Source: Oscillospiraceae bacterium
GTDB taxonomy: Bacteria; Bacillota; Clostridia; Oscillospirales; Oscillospiraceae
Length of the DNA: 64,000 nt
Assembly: GCA_916988195.3 (NCBI GenBank)
Contig: CAKASQ030000050.1
Coordinates: 102,067-166,066, forward strand
Direction: 5' to 3'
Position 1 is the stretch's first letter. Each line of letters begins with the position of its first letter. The notes under the pieces are model-generated. The model saw nothing but the letters and a program-made list of their open reading frames with translations. It had not been told where the DNA came from and did not search any database. Of this stretch, positions 31,321 through 40,799 are shown piece after piece. The position numbers and the translations under genes are program-made.

Positions 31321-34300
31321 TCAAGGATCAAGCAGCCGATTTTCTTTGGCTGTATCTAAATTGTACCTGTTCCTCATGCAAGTTTTTATTGCCTCGTAGG
31401 TATCGTTTGGCAGACGGATTGCACCAAGCAGTTCCGCCCTCTGCGCCATATATCGCCTTGCGTCAGAGTTCTTGGAATCCATGGTGTAACGGCTTGTCAC
31501 AAAAGCGACCACACCACCGGGACGAACCTGATCCAAAGCCTTGGCAAAGAAATAGTTGTGAATGGAGAATCCCAGCTTGTCATACGGCTTGTCGGACACT
31601 TTGTAGTTGCCGAAAGGGACATTACCCACAGCCAGATCGTAAAAGTCTCGGCGGTCTGTCGTTTCAAAACCGGCTACTTTGATTTCTGCGTTGGGATAGA
31701 GCTTCTGAGCAATTCTGCCGGTGATGGAATCCAGTTCCACACCATACAAACGGCTGCTCTGCATTTCAGGAGGGAGCATACCAAAGAAGTTGCCGATACC
31801 CATAGCAGGCTCCAGAATATTTCCTGTTTCAAAGCCCATCTGTCCGACCGCATCGTAGATGGAGCGAATGACCGTAGGGCTGGTGTAATGTGCGTTCAGG
31901 GTGGAAGCTCTTGCCGCAGCATATTCATCTTCGGAAAGCAGGTTTTTCAGTGTCTGATACTCCTTCGCCCAATTTCCCTTGTCCGGGTCAAAGGCATCTG
32001 CCAGACCGCCCCAACCGACATAATTCGACAAAATCTCCTGTTCTTCGGTAGTGGCGTTCCTGTTCTCGCTTTCCAGTTTGAACAGAGTTTCAATGGCTGC
32101 GATGTTTCTTGCGAATTTCTGCTTCGGTCCACCTTCACCGATGTTGTCATCCGTGATGTGGAAGTTCACCGCAGGAACAGGTGGGATTTCTCTGGTGGTG
32201 ATGGACTGCTCAAGCTGAGCGATAATGTCCATGACTTCGGCATTCTGCCATCCGTCCACCTGGGCATAATCCTGAATGATGGTGTCCTTTCCATCTACGC
32301 ACTGTACGAAGTCCAGACTACCCGGCAGATCTCTGGTATTCATTGCACCCAGGGCTTTTCTCTGCGTGTCAGGAAGTGCATAGTAGGCTCGCAGGGCATC
32401 ATCAAAGGAACTGTATTCCTTGATGTCCAGCGCACCCCGCTTCTGAATGTCCTCGGCAACATAAAAATGATCGATGAAGTGTTCCGGTTCCTGCTGTTCG
32501 GGTTCCGCACTGGCTCTGACCTGTGCGTGTGCCTTTTCGTCAGGGTAGTCCCCATAGATACGGATGCACTTATGCTCCTGCTGATCGTAAACGGCAGCAC
32601 CATCGTACTTGAATCCGTCATCCTCCATGGTTCCGTCCACATAGCCCTGGGCAGCTTTTTCCGCTTCTTCCAGAGTGTAGTAGTCCAGTTTATCATCGAA
32701 GCCGTTTTCAAAGTGATGGTAGGCGGCAACCAGATAGCGGGGAGCCATGCGCTCCTCGTAGCTGTTAATCATCTCAGGTGTCAGCCATTCTGGTTTGTCG
32801 GGAATCATTTCATACAGCTCACGCATCTTGGCAATCTGTGCATGGCGGTTGCCTGCCCACAGATGCTTTTCGCTGTGCTGTCCTGCACCAAGGAAGTATT
32901 CGCAGTCCATACGCAGACGGTCTAACAGCTGATACTCAGGGGTGTAGTCCCTCGGTTCGGTTTTGCCCAGAAAATCCTCTGTAACGGGCTTTTCTTCGGT
33001 TTGGGCATCAACCCTTACCGCATGGTTTCTTTCGTCCTGAGAGAGCATACGCTCGAAATTCTCACGATTCTCGGCACGGAAGATGGGATAAGCAAGCGTA
33101 GGGTCACGCAGCTGAACTTCTCTGTCCGTGATCTGCTCCACACGGAAAGCTGTATCGTCCAGATATACCGTGTCACCGACCTGATAATTCCATTTCGGTT
33201 CCTCGGAAGCAGATGCTTCCACAACTTCGGCAGGCTCTGCCACAGGCGCTTCTGGCTGAACCGACTCCATCGCAGCTACGGACTGACGAACTTCCTCCAA
33301 ATAGTCATTGGCAAGCCATTCGTCCGTGAAGTATTCCGTAACGCCTTCCGGGTCTACATAGTAGTCATCGGTCTGATTATCCCAGATCGCATACTCGCCA
33401 TCCTCGGTATCAATCACTGCGAAACGGTCATAAACATCTTCCAACGGATCAGTTTTAGCTTCTTCGATAGCCTGTCGTTCCGCTTCTTCCTCCGGGCTGA
33501 GGTAGCGTCCCTTTCGTATCAGACCGTCGATTCTCTGCACCACCTGCGCCCAGGACATCTGCAATTTATCGCAACCGCTCTTGGTGTAAGCAACACCCTT
33601 GGCATCGTGATCCTGACCGCTGTGCGTTGCACCAGAGCAGGCATGGGAATGACCACCGGTTCCGTATTCATGCTTCAGGAAGTCCATCTTTTCCTTGGCA
33701 GAATGATTCTCCTGCCAGTAGTTATAAATACGGGCTTTACCACCGGAAAAGCCGCTTCCACGGGTCAAGTCTGCATTGACTTCATCATCCGTAATGAACT
33801 GGCGGACAAGGGGCATCTGCATCATATCGGTCTGATACTCACGCAAAGGCATATTCAACTCATACAGCTGTTTCTGAATGAGATTCAGCTTGTGATAGTG
33901 AAAACGAAGCAGATCGGGATTTTCCGCAAGGGTTTTTCTAAATTCCGAATACTGCTGTACCAAGGTTGCGTGGAAACGAGGGTCATCCAACTTTTCAGCC
34001 AAGTCTGCGGTTTCGTCAGGGAAACCACGAAACGGTTCCTGATGAAGAATTGCCAGATAGTTGCTGGAACGGGCTTCTTCACTCAAATCGTGATAAAGAT
34101 GCCACAGGGATTCTGCCAACTTCTGACGCTCATATCCGGATGCTTCTACCAGTTCCACATTAGTTGCGAACCGACCATTTTCAAGCAGTTCTCCAATGCG
34201 CTCGGCAACCGTTTCCCAAGAAACGATCTGCGCTCTGGGGCTGTCAATGGCAGAGGAACCTTTGGCAAGGTGGATACCGTCCTCGGCATACCACGCACAG

Positions 34301-35676
34301 ATATTCCCGCTATCTTCTTTCAGACCATAGCCGCCGTGATAGACCTGCTTTAAGGTCTGAACGATTTCTTCCAACGGCTTCTGCTTCATATATTCCAGCG
34401 CTACGACTTTTCGGGCTTCATCGGTATTGCTACCAAGCAGAAGGAAGTGGTCGATTTCTTCCTGGGCAAAAGAAAAAGCAGAGGGCGTAAAGCTCTCTGC
34501 TCGGTCGATAAAACTGATTTGTTCATTTTCGGAGAGGAAAAGGTTCAGACTCAGCTGTTGATAAGCTCCGTCATCACGACTTCCTCCGCCTGTGCTTTCA
34601 GGCTGTTCATGTGCTGCACCCACGCCATCTGCTGCGTTTCCTTGTCCGGTGCGGGGCTGTCCTTCAGGTACTGCTCCATCAGAAACTCCACTCTGGCTTT
34701 CGCTGTTTCCTCGATCTCCCACAGGTGCGGGAACAGGCTCTCCGTCAGAATCATGTCGTTCAGGAGCATCGGATTGTTCTGTTCCAAAAATGCTCGACGC
34801 ATCCTGCCGTACTTGCCCAGAGGTTTCTCTCCCTCGTTCTCCAACTGAAGGTTCGGAATCTGATAATCTCCGGCCTGTCTGTAAGTCATCTCGCTCATAA
34901 TCTGTACTCCTTTCGGTAGCTTTAATCTGCTCATGTTCTCCAATCGCTTTTTCGATTTCCTGAAACATCCTTGTGCTGATGGCATTCACCGCAGTACCAA
35001 GGGCATTTACCGTCTGTCTGGTGTTAAAATCAAACACCTTCTGGAAATCCTCATGCTCGAAGTAGTTGTCGGGACTTTCCACGAACCGGCAATACATCGT
35101 ATAGGATACGCTGTTTGCCACCGCATTTTTGAAAGCTACTTCGATGTTGAGTTCATCATACTCCTCAAGGAAGCTGTTGGCAACGATGTCGAGGAACTGC
35201 TTTTTGTAATCGTCCCAATACTCAGCCGCCAGTGCGGATGCAATATCTTCAAGCTGTGCTTCCAGTACCCCGTCAGCGGCAACACCGAAGGTACGCTCCA
35301 TCGCTTCCATGACATAGGAGCGGTTTTCAGGCGTCACCTCCCACGGTTTCAGTTCCGGGGAAGAACGGCGAACGCCGGTATCCGCCACATCAAACACATA
35401 GCGCAGATACGGTTTATCCCTGTTCATCACAAACAGAGCAATGCCGGTAGAGCCACGCTTTACATATCTGCGGTAATTTTCAGCGTTCCAGTCCTCATAG
35501 GGCTTGCAAAAGGTCGCATTGGGGCGCTGAGCATAAATCATCACCTGTTCCGGATAGGTGAACTCATAGTTGCGGGACATCGTTCTCAAAAACGAAGTCC
35601 AGTTATCTGTGTTCGAGGTGATTTTCCCAATCGTTTCTTTTGCTAATCCGGAATAAAATCGCTCTTTTGCGTTCAT
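31321..35676 (-). CDS. LtrC/DNA methylase-like ICE protein, C-terminally truncated
   Basis: This encodes 1451 residues of the very large protein of Tn1549-type elements. The N-terminus (about 1-270) is the LtrC-like domain (MNAKERFYSGLAKETIGKIT, YEFTYPEQVMIYAQRPNATF). A disordered Ser/Gly/Gln-rich linker follows (about 250-375), then accessory domains, and finally the N6-methylase-like fold (ILEPAMGIGNFFGMLP, DLAVGNVPFGNYKV). It stops at LPNDTYEAIKTCMRNRY and a short tail, inside that fold; full-length relatives are usually over 2000 residues and add an SNF2-type helicase. The helicase part is therefore lost. The linker hosts a nested gene. Confidence 0.8.
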   Translation of the reverse strand: MNAKERFYSGLAKETIGKITSNTDNWTSFLRTMSRNYEFTYPEQVMIYAQRPNATFCKPYEDWNAENYRRYVKRGSTGIALFVMNRDKPYLRYVFDVADTGVRRSSPELKPWEVTPENRSYVMEAMERTFGVAADGVLEAQLEDIASALAAEYWDDYKKQFLDIVANSFLEEYDELNIEVAFKNAVANSVSYTMYCRFVESPDNYFEHEDFQKVFDFNTRQTVNALGTAVNAISTRMFQEIEKAIGEHEQIKATERSTDYERDDLQTGRRLSDSEPSVGERGRETSGQVRQDASSIFGTEQSDAPERHDSDGEPVPAPVGDRGNSESQSGVSDGAVPEGQPRTGQGNAADGVGAAHEQPESTGGGSRDDGAYQQLSLNLFLSENEQISFIDRAESFTPSAFSFAQEEIDHFLLLGSNTDEARKVVALEYMKQKPLEEIVQTLKQVYHGGYGLKEDSGNICAWYAEDGIHLAKGSSAIDSPRAQIVSWETVAERIGELLENGRFATNVELVEASGYERQKLAESLWHLYHDLSEEARSSNYLAILHQEPFRGFPDETADLAEKLDDPRFHATLVQQYSEFRKTLAENPDLLRFHYHKLNLIQKQLYELNMPLREYQTDMMQMPLVRQFITDDEVNADLTRGSGFSGGKARIYNYWQENHSAKEKMDFLKHEYGTGGHSHACSGATHSGQDHDAKGVAYTKSGCDKLQMSWAQVVQRIDGLIRKGRYLSPEEEAERQAIEEAKTDPLEDVYDRFAVIDTEDGEYAIWDNQTDDYYVDPEGVTEYFTDEWLANDYLEEVRQSVAAMESVQPEAPVAEPAEVVEASASEEPKWNYQVGDTVYLDDTAFRVEQITDREVQLRDPTLAYPIFRAENRENFERMLSQDERNHAVRVDAQTEEKPVTEDFLGKTEPRDYTPEYQLLDRLRMDCEYFLGAGQHSEKHLWAGNRHAQIAKMRELYEMIPDKPEWLTPEMINSYEERMAPRYLVAAYHHFENGFDDKLDYYTLEEAEKAAQGYVDGTMEDDGFKYDGAAVYDQQEHKCIRIYGDYPDEKAHAQVRASAEPEQQEPEHFIDHFYVAEDIQKRGALDIKEYSSFDDALRAYYALPDTQRKALGAMNTRDLPGSLDFVQCVDGKDTIIQDYAQVDGWQNAEVMDIIAQLEQSITTREIPPVPAVNFHITDDNIGEGGPKQKFARNIAAIETLFKLESENRNATTEEQEILSNYVGWGGLADAFDPDKGNWAKEYQTLKNLLSEDEYAAARASTLNAHYTSPTVIRSIYDAVGQMGFETGNILEPAMGIGNFFGMLPPEMQSSRLYGVELDSITGRIAQKLYPNAEIKVAGFETTDRRDFYDLAVGNVPFGNYKVSDKPYDKLGFSIHNYFFAKALDQVRPGGVVAFVTSRYTMDSKNSDARRYMAQRAELLGAIRLPNDTYEAIKTCMRNRYNLDTAKENRLLDP
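34551..34898 (-). CDS. tnpV: TnpV-family protein nested in the LtrC-like gene
   Basis: This encodes 115 residues in another frame on the same strand, wholly inside the LtrC-like gene, opposite its disordered linker. It starts MSEMTYRQAGDYQIPNLQLE and continues GKYGRMRRAFLEQNNPMLLN and LFPHLWEIEETA, which match the transposon-encoded TnpV family. An AAAGGAGT lies 7-8 bases before the ATG. The function of TnpV is unknown. The fully ordered product, against the low-complexity product of the host frame, suggests tnpV constrains this stretch. Confidence 0.75.
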   Translation of the reverse strand: MSEMTYRQAGDYQIPNLQLENEGEKPLGKYGRMRRAFLEQNNPMLLNDMILTESLFPHLWEIEETAKARVEFLMEQYLKDSPAPDKETQQMAWVQHMNSLKAQAEEVVMTELINS

Positions 35677-35694
35677 TGTATCCCTCCAATCCTA

Positions 35695-35901
35695 TCAATC
35701 CGGATAAAGGTTCAGCTTCTCAAAGGCGGCATCGTCCATGGCTGAAACTTTACGGAGAACCGAGTCTGCCAAAGCAAAAAGCTCTGACTCGTCCTCCGAA
35801 AGCTGTTCCTTCATCAGTGTCAGTGCTTCACACAGCCCTGACCTTGTGCCAGGGCTGTAAAGCATCATCATGTTCCGCTCATCCTGTGTGAAATCCATCA
35901 T
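35695..35901 (-). CDS. TTRAP-family transposon transfer-assisting protein
   Basis: This encodes 68 residues matching the small TTRAP family of conjugative transposons: FTQDERNMMMLYSPGTRSGL, then EALTLMKEQLSEDESELFAL and DDAAFEKLNLYPD. The start overlaps the YodL gene stop (ATGA). The role is presumed to be in transfer, but the mechanism is unknown. Confidence 0.8.
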   Translation of the reverse strand: MMDFTQDERNMMMLYSPGTRSGLCEALTLMKEQLSEDESELFALADSVLRKVSAMDDAAFEKLNLYPD

Positions 35902-36494
35902 TCAATCTCCCTTTCCGGGTGGCTCTTGGGCGGCTTATGGGAAACATCCGGCACGGGCTTTTCCTTTAACTGCTCCAACACCGAAGGACGTTCCTCTAAT
36001 CCGGACGCTTTTCCGTTATTGATGATACCGTCAATCATCCCATAATCATCTTCCATTGCCATCTCTGCGTTTTTCAGGTAGTTTTCGGACTTCATAAAGT
36101 TTTCCAGCTTCTGAAACCCAACAGAATCTACATAGTGAAAGGATACCTCACCGACTACCTTTAAGGCTACGATGTCGCTGACCGACATACTGTGACCACG
36201 GAAATCATCCGGGTGGTCAATATTGAACTTTACATACAAATCTTCCAGCTGCCGATTCACATCCTCGGACATAGAAATGGAGCCATGATAGACCACCTCG
36301 TAACGGTCAATCTCAGGCTCCATTTCTTTCTTCTGAAGGTAGCTGTAATTTGCAAACATGAGCGGGATATTATCGTCTACATCTTCCCGCAGCTGAAGAA
36401 TCGCATAGGAATCCGTGGGGCTTTCCAGAAAAGCAACCATTCTGTCATCCGGGGTGGTATTTCCGTGAACATCATCCCATTTTTCGTTTTTCAT
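35898..36494 (-). CDS. YodL-domain ICE protein
   Basis: This encodes 198 residues. The central part (ESPTDSYAILQLREDVDDNI, DRYEVVYHGSISM, FNIDHPDDFRGHSMSVSDIV) is the YodL-like domain found in large proteins of Tn1549-type elements. The C-terminal Pro/Glu/Lys-rich tail is disordered. Start 36494 has AAGGAGG upstream. It is in a chain of overlapping genes from topB to TTRAP. Confidence 0.75.
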   Translation of the reverse strand: MKNEKWDDVHGNTTPDDRMVAFLESPTDSYAILQLREDVDDNIPLMFANYSYLQKKEMEPEIDRYEVVYHGSISMSEDVNRQLEDLYVKFNIDHPDDFRGHSMSVSDIVALKVVGEVSFHYVDSVGFQKLENFMKSENYLKNAEMAMEDDYGMIDGIINNGKASGLEERPSVLEQLKEKPVPDVSHKPPKSHPEREIE

Positions 36495-36507
36495 ATCCGT
36501 GTCCTCC

Positions 36508-37353
36508 TTATCGTTCAGGCTCTTTGCGTTTGGGAGAGGGACTGGCAGGCGCAGCTTTTTCTGCGGCCTGTGCCAGTTTTTCCATGACCGACTCACGCTT
36601 CGGAGAGTCGAGCTTATCCAGCTGACTTTTCAGCACTTTGGCAACCTCAACCGCAGTTTCCTCACGGGCTTCTTCAATGGCTGTATTCAGGAACTCACGA
36701 TACGGAGCCGTATTACCAGCGGCAAGATCTGCCTTGATTTCTTGGATATGCGCCTGCACATCATCGACCTGATCCATATATTCATAGGGGTCGAAGTTCT
36801 CTGCAAAACGGTCGAGCTTAAAAGCAAGCTCAGCGATAGGGTCATTGACCACCACCGCCTGTCTGCCGACTTCAAAAGCCTGCTCCATGACATCCTCATA
36901 GAACATTGCCCGCAGTTCCCGGCGCTCCAGCCCGAAGGATTCCAGAATATCCCGGCGGACTTCGAGCATGGACAGTTCAGGGTTATCAACCTGACCGCCA
37001 TCAATCTCGTTGTAGTTTTCATCCAACAGGGTGTAGTCGTAACCATCTTCGCAGGTCTGCACCGCAAGGATTCTATCCTTTCCGACCTTCCATGCGGCTT
37101 CATCGCCCATAATCTCAGGCTCCGGCATATAGCTTGCGCCGTTGCGCTCCATAATTTCTGCAAACTGGCAGATATGAAACACATTGTATCCGATCTGCGT
37201 ATGATACTCGTCAATGAAGGTGCAGGGCTTCACAACCATTTCATCCGGGTAGTGAATCTGCACACAGCTGCCATCGGGGATATGAAACAAATCCTTATAA
37301 TGGCTGTCGATAAATCGGATTTCCTTACCATCCGGGTTGTACTCATTTGTCAT
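36508..37353 (-). CDS. ICE accessory protein of unknown function (281 aa)
   Basis: This encodes 281 residues. An N-terminal domain (EIRFIDSHYKDLFHIPDGSC, then VHYPDE-like segment and HICQFAEIMERNGASYMPE) resembles the polyvalent-protein-associated domains of mobile elements; the middle has YDYTLLDENYNEIDGGQVDN. The rest is helical with a basic Pro/Ser tail. GGAGG precedes the ATG, which overlaps the topB stop (ATGA). I cannot assign a function. Confidence 0.65.
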   Translation of the reverse strand: MTNEYNPDGKEIRFIDSHYKDLFHIPDGSCVQIHYPDEMVVKPCTFIDEYHTQIGYNVFHICQFAEIMERNGASYMPEPEIMGDEAAWKVGKDRILAVQTCEDGYDYTLLDENYNEIDGGQVDNPELSMLEVRRDILESFGLERRELRAMFYEDVMEQAFEVGRQAVVVNDPIAELAFKLDRFAENFDPYEYMDQVDDVQAHIQEIKADLAAGNTAPYREFLNTAIEEAREETAVEVAKVLKSQLDKLDSPKRESVMEKLAQAAEKAAPASPSPKRKEPER

Positions 37354-39425
37354 TTGCGCTTTCCTCCATTTTCAAATTCCATACTGAACTTCGTTTTGCC
37401 ATCATCTGATACCTCCATAAAGACGGTGGCATCAAAGGTGTTGCCCGTTCTTTCGGACTTGCAATTCTTGAGCTTTACCTTGCCGGAACCAAGCAATTTC
37501 TGCGCCGTGGCAGAAGTCATGCTCTTGCCGATGCTCGCAAAGTAGCGATTGTTTTTCCAGAGGGCAAATTTGCAAGCTCTGTTGGAACAGAAAAATGCCT
37601 TGGCTTTGTCCTCTACAGCACTGCCGCAGAGCGGGCATTTGCCGATAGAATTGGCTTCTTTCGACATCATAACCTCGGAATCACGGATTACTTCATAGTT
37701 CTGAATCAGACCGGCAATCACATCTTTGATCTCGTCCATAAAGTCCTCGCTGGCATATTCGCCTTTCTCAATGAGCAACAATTTTTCTTCCCAATCCGCC
37801 GTCATGGATGGGGACTGAATCTGTTCCGGCATGACTGTTACCAGAGCCGTACCCTTGTGGGTCGGAATCAGGTGTTTGGTTTTCTTATCACCCTTACGCT
37901 CCAGAAAACCGATGCGAACCAGCTTCTCAATGATACCGGCACGGGTCGCAGGCGTTCCCAAACCTTTGCGCTCCACCTCATCAGGCATTTCGTCCGCACC
38001 GGCAGTTTCCATAGCAGAAAGCAGAGTATCCTCGGTAAAGTGTTTAGGGGGAGATGTTTTCCCTTCCTTGATTTCCGTGCCGCTGACGGTCATTTCGTCA
38101 CCAACGGAAACAGAAGGGAGTGTCTGCACGTTTTCGTCGGATTTTGTCGAATCATTTTTCTGAACCAGAGCTTTCCATCCATCCTGCACAACAGTTTTGC
38201 CTTTGGTGGAAAACACGGTACCGCCACAGTCCAGCTCAATAACTGTCTCTGCGTATCGGTGCGGATCGCCAACAGCTACGCACAACCGATTCGAGATCAG
38301 TTGCAAAATTGCAAGTTCACCCTTGGGAAGTTCGCTCAGATTGCATTTCTGCAATTCTCTGGTCGGAATGATGGCATGGTGATCTGTGACCTTTTTGTTA
38401 TTCACAACCTGCTCTGCATGAACTGGTATGTTATCCACATCCTCCACGGGGAATGTGTGGAAAGCCAGCTTTACGAGGTCGGTCAGGCTATGTGCCATAT
38501 CTTCCGTCAGAAACCTGCTGTCGGTACGGGGATAAGTGACCAGTTTCTTTTCATAGAGGTTCTGCGTGTAGTCCAAGGTCTGCTGTGCCGTGTAGCCAAG
38601 CACACGGTTGGCTTCTCTCTGTAAACTGGTCAGGTCATAGAGCGCAGGCGGCTTTTCTGTTTTCTCCTTACATTCAGCTTTCTGAACGATTGCCACCGAA
38701 CAGCTTTGTTTGACAGCTTCGGCTGCTGCCTTGGTTTTGAAGCGTTCGCTTGCAGCCGTAAAACCATCCAATCCAATCTGAACTGTGTAGAACAGTTCAG
38801 GCTTGAATGCGGAAATGGCAGCTTCTCGCATAACAGCCATAGCAAGGGTAGGGGTCATAACACGACCAACATTCAGGGTCTGCCCGTAAAGGGTCGAAAA
38901 AAGTCGAGTAGCGTTAATACCAACAATCCAGTCGGCTCGTTCTCGACACAGTGCTGCTTCATACAAAGCATCATATTCCGTTCCAGACCTGAGATTTTCA
39001 AAGCCCTCCTTGATTGCTACATCTTCCATCGAGGAAATCCAAAGCCGCTCAAACGGCTTTCTGCACCCGGCTTTGTGGTACACCAACCGAAAGATCAGCT
39101 CGCCCTCACGACCGGCATCTGTTGCACACACAAGACTCGCAACATCTTCTCTGGCCATGAGCTTTTTCAGAATCCCAAACTGTTTTTTCGTACCGGCAGA
39201 AACCTCATACTGCCAGTCCATCGGGAAGATAGGAAGGTCTGCATAAGCCCATTTGCTGTACTTCGCATCATAGACTTCCGGCTGTGCCAGCTCCACCAAA
39301 TGCCCTACACACCAGCTGACCACATATCCGTTTCCCTCTAAGTAGCCATCCTCACGCTTGGCAGCACCTAACACTTTGGCAATACTCTGTGCAACCGAAG
39401 GCTTTTCAGCCAAAACTAATTTCAT
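37350..39425 (-). CDS. topB: DNA topoisomerase III (type IA)
   Basis: This encodes 691 residues. The TOPRIM domain has KLVLAEKPSVAQSIAKVLGA at the start and CATDAGREGELIFR; the active-site tyrosine is in KKLVTYPRTDSRFLTEDM; and LNVGRVMTPTLAMAV is the conserved type IA region. A C-terminal zinc-binding module (CPLCGSAVEDKAKAFFCSNR) is present. Element-borne TopB proteins are thought to help single-strand transfer and replication. Start 39425 is preferred to 39431 because the AAAGGAG is then 9 rather than 3 bases away. A hairpin (39454-39483) precedes it. Confidence 0.93.
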   Translation of the reverse strand: MKLVLAEKPSVAQSIAKVLGAAKREDGYLEGNGYVVSWCVGHLVELAQPEVYDAKYSKWAYADLPIFPMDWQYEVSAGTKKQFGILKKLMAREDVASLVCATDAGREGELIFRLVYHKAGCRKPFERLWISSMEDVAIKEGFENLRSGTEYDALYEAALCRERADWIVGINATRLFSTLYGQTLNVGRVMTPTLAMAVMREAAISAFKPELFYTVQIGLDGFTAASERFKTKAAAEAVKQSCSVAIVQKAECKEKTEKPPALYDLTSLQREANRVLGYTAQQTLDYTQNLYEKKLVTYPRTDSRFLTEDMAHSLTDLVKLAFHTFPVEDVDNIPVHAEQVVNNKKVTDHHAIIPTRELQKCNLSELPKGELAILQLISNRLCVAVGDPHRYAETVIELDCGGTVFSTKGKTVVQDGWKALVQKNDSTKSDENVQTLPSVSVGDEMTVSGTEIKEGKTSPPKHFTEDTLLSAMETAGADEMPDEVERKGLGTPATRAGIIEKLVRIGFLERKGDKKTKHLIPTHKGTALVTVMPEQIQSPSMTADWEEKLLLIEKGEYASEDFMDEIKDVIAGLIQNYEVIRDSEVMMSKEANSIGKCPLCGSAVEDKAKAFFCSNRACKFALWKNNRYFASIGKSMTSATAQKLLGSGKVKLKNCKSERTGNTFDATVFMEVSDDGKTKFSMEFENGGKRK

Positions 39426-39453
39426 TTGCATCTGCTCCTTTCACAAAAAAATA

Positions 39454-39489
39454 AGCAGCCACACACCGTAGTGCATGACTGCTATGTAA
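39454..39489 (-). promoter_or_regulatory. Leader hairpin before topB with TTACATAG
   Basis: On the minus strand TTTTTACATAG precedes AGCAG...CTGCT, which is followed by TTATTTTTTT and then the topB ribosome site. The stem is short, so it is a weak terminator-like element. Confidence 0.4.
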
Positions 39490-39550
39490 AAAGTTCGGAA
39501 AGGATTTTTGCAACCTGATACAATTTTCTGTTCTACAATCTCCGTCATAA

Positions 39551-39594
39551 TAAAAATATCTCCATCATTTCAAAAGAGAATGACGGAGATATTT
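39551..39594 (-). terminator. Terminator of the DUF4143 ATPase gene
   Basis: A 15-bp stem (39555-39569 with 39579-39593, one mismatch) is followed on the minus strand by TTTTTATTAT, 8 bases after the gene stop. Confidence 0.8.
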
Positions 39595-39602
39595 CACCTT
39601 GC

Positions 39603-40799
39603 TTATTCTTGTAGCAACCAATCGGCTATATCGTGAATTTCGATTCCTTCATAGCTATATTGGGGATGTTTGGTTCTGGCAATAATCATTTTCGGATAAG
39701 CGTCTCGAATCTGAAGCAGAGGAGAGCATTCTCTCTCAAATGTTTCCTGCCCGGAAATGTTGTCGCTGACCTGAATATAAATCTTTTCGCTACCTCTCTG
39801 AGCAACAAAGTCGATTTCCTTTTGATAGAGCTTGCCGACATAGACATCATATCCACGGCGAAGAAGCTCGATACAAACAACGTTTTCATATACTCTGCCA
39901 TAGTCTATATTTCTGCTTCCCAGTATTGCATATCGAATACCGCTGTCACACAAATAGAACTTTTCAGAGCTTTCAAGGTATTTCTTACCTCGGATGTCAT
40001 ATCTCTTAATATCATAAAATACAAAAGCATTGCACAAATACTTAATGTACTTGCCGACGGTTACATGATTGGTTGGAGTCTCATTTGCTGTCAGTAGCTG
40101 ACTGACCTTATTCGGAGAAGTCAGGTTGCTGATATTATCCATAAGGAACTCGCTCAGACGTTGTAAAACCAAAGTGTCCGGGAGAGTATATTTCTGTACC
40201 AAATCCCTTGTAACAATCGTTTCGTAGACCTCTTTGATATAGTTTGTTCTGTCTTTTTCGGTTCTATAAGCATAGGAACCTGCTAAACCGCCCTTGATAG
40301 CGTACTCATCAAAGAGCTTATCTTTGTCACTAATATCATCATAATACTGGCAATATTCCTGGAAGCTGAAAGGAAACACATGAATTTCAATATAGCGTCC
40401 GGTAAACAGAGTTGCCAGATCTGCACTCAACAGGAAAGCATTAGAGCCTGTTACATAGATGTCGTATTTTCCCTTAGAGTACAGGCTATTGATTGCCAAC
40501 TCAAACTTGGGACACATCTGAACCTCGTCTACAAACAGGTAGTTCGTTTTTCCTTCCTGATAATGTTCTTCCACATAGGCGTGTAAGGCATGGTATTCCT
40601 TGATTTCTTCATACGCCAAATCCATGAAGTCGATGAAGATAATATTGATGTTTTCAAAATTGCTTTTCAGATACGCAATATACGCCTGCATCAATTTGGA
40701 CTTACCAGATCGACGAATGCCCGTGATGATCTTGATGTCAGGAGTACCATTCAGTTCAATGATTCTATCGAGATATTTTGCTCTCGTGATTGTTTTCAT
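39603..40799 (-). CDS. AAA ATPase with DUF4143 nuclease-like domain
   Basis: This encodes 398 residues. The N-terminal ATPase has Walker A GIRRSGKSKLMQAYIA and Walker B YLFVDEVQM; sensor-like VTGSNAFLLS follows. The C-terminal DUF4143 part has a PD-(D/E)XK-like core, KEIDFVAQRGSEKIYIQVS. Such proteins are widespread cargo of unclear role, suspected in DNA repair or toxin-like functions. I use the start at 40799 (MKTITRAKYLDRII). It interrupts the usual gene order between topB and the CD1107 group, so it is probably cargo. It has its own terminator. Confidence 0.8.
   Translation of the reverse strand: MKTITRAKYLDRIIELNGTPDIKIITGIRRSGKSKLMQAYIAYLKSNFENINIIFIDFMDLAYEEIKEYHALHAYVEEHYQEGKTNYLFVDEVQMCPKFELAINSLYSKGKYDIYVTGSNAFLLSADLATLFTGRYIEIHVFPFSFQEYCQYYDDISDKDKLFDEYAIKGGLAGSYAYRTEKDRTNYIKEVYETIVTRDLVQKYTLPDTLVLQRLSEFLMDNISNLTSPNKVSQLLTANETPTNHVTVGKYIKYLCNAFVFYDIKRYDIRGKKYLESSEKFYLCDSGIRYAILGSRNIDYGRVYENVVCIELLRRGYDVYVGKLYQKEIDFVAQRGSEKIYIQVSDNISGQETFERECSPLLQIRDAYPKMIIARTKHPQYSYEGIEIHDIADWLLQE

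Noticed and set aside
31558..34353. Two 450-codon plus-strand frames opposite the LtrC-like gene
   Set aside because: They lack domains and ribosome sites, and the minus-strand gene is supported by known families throughout.
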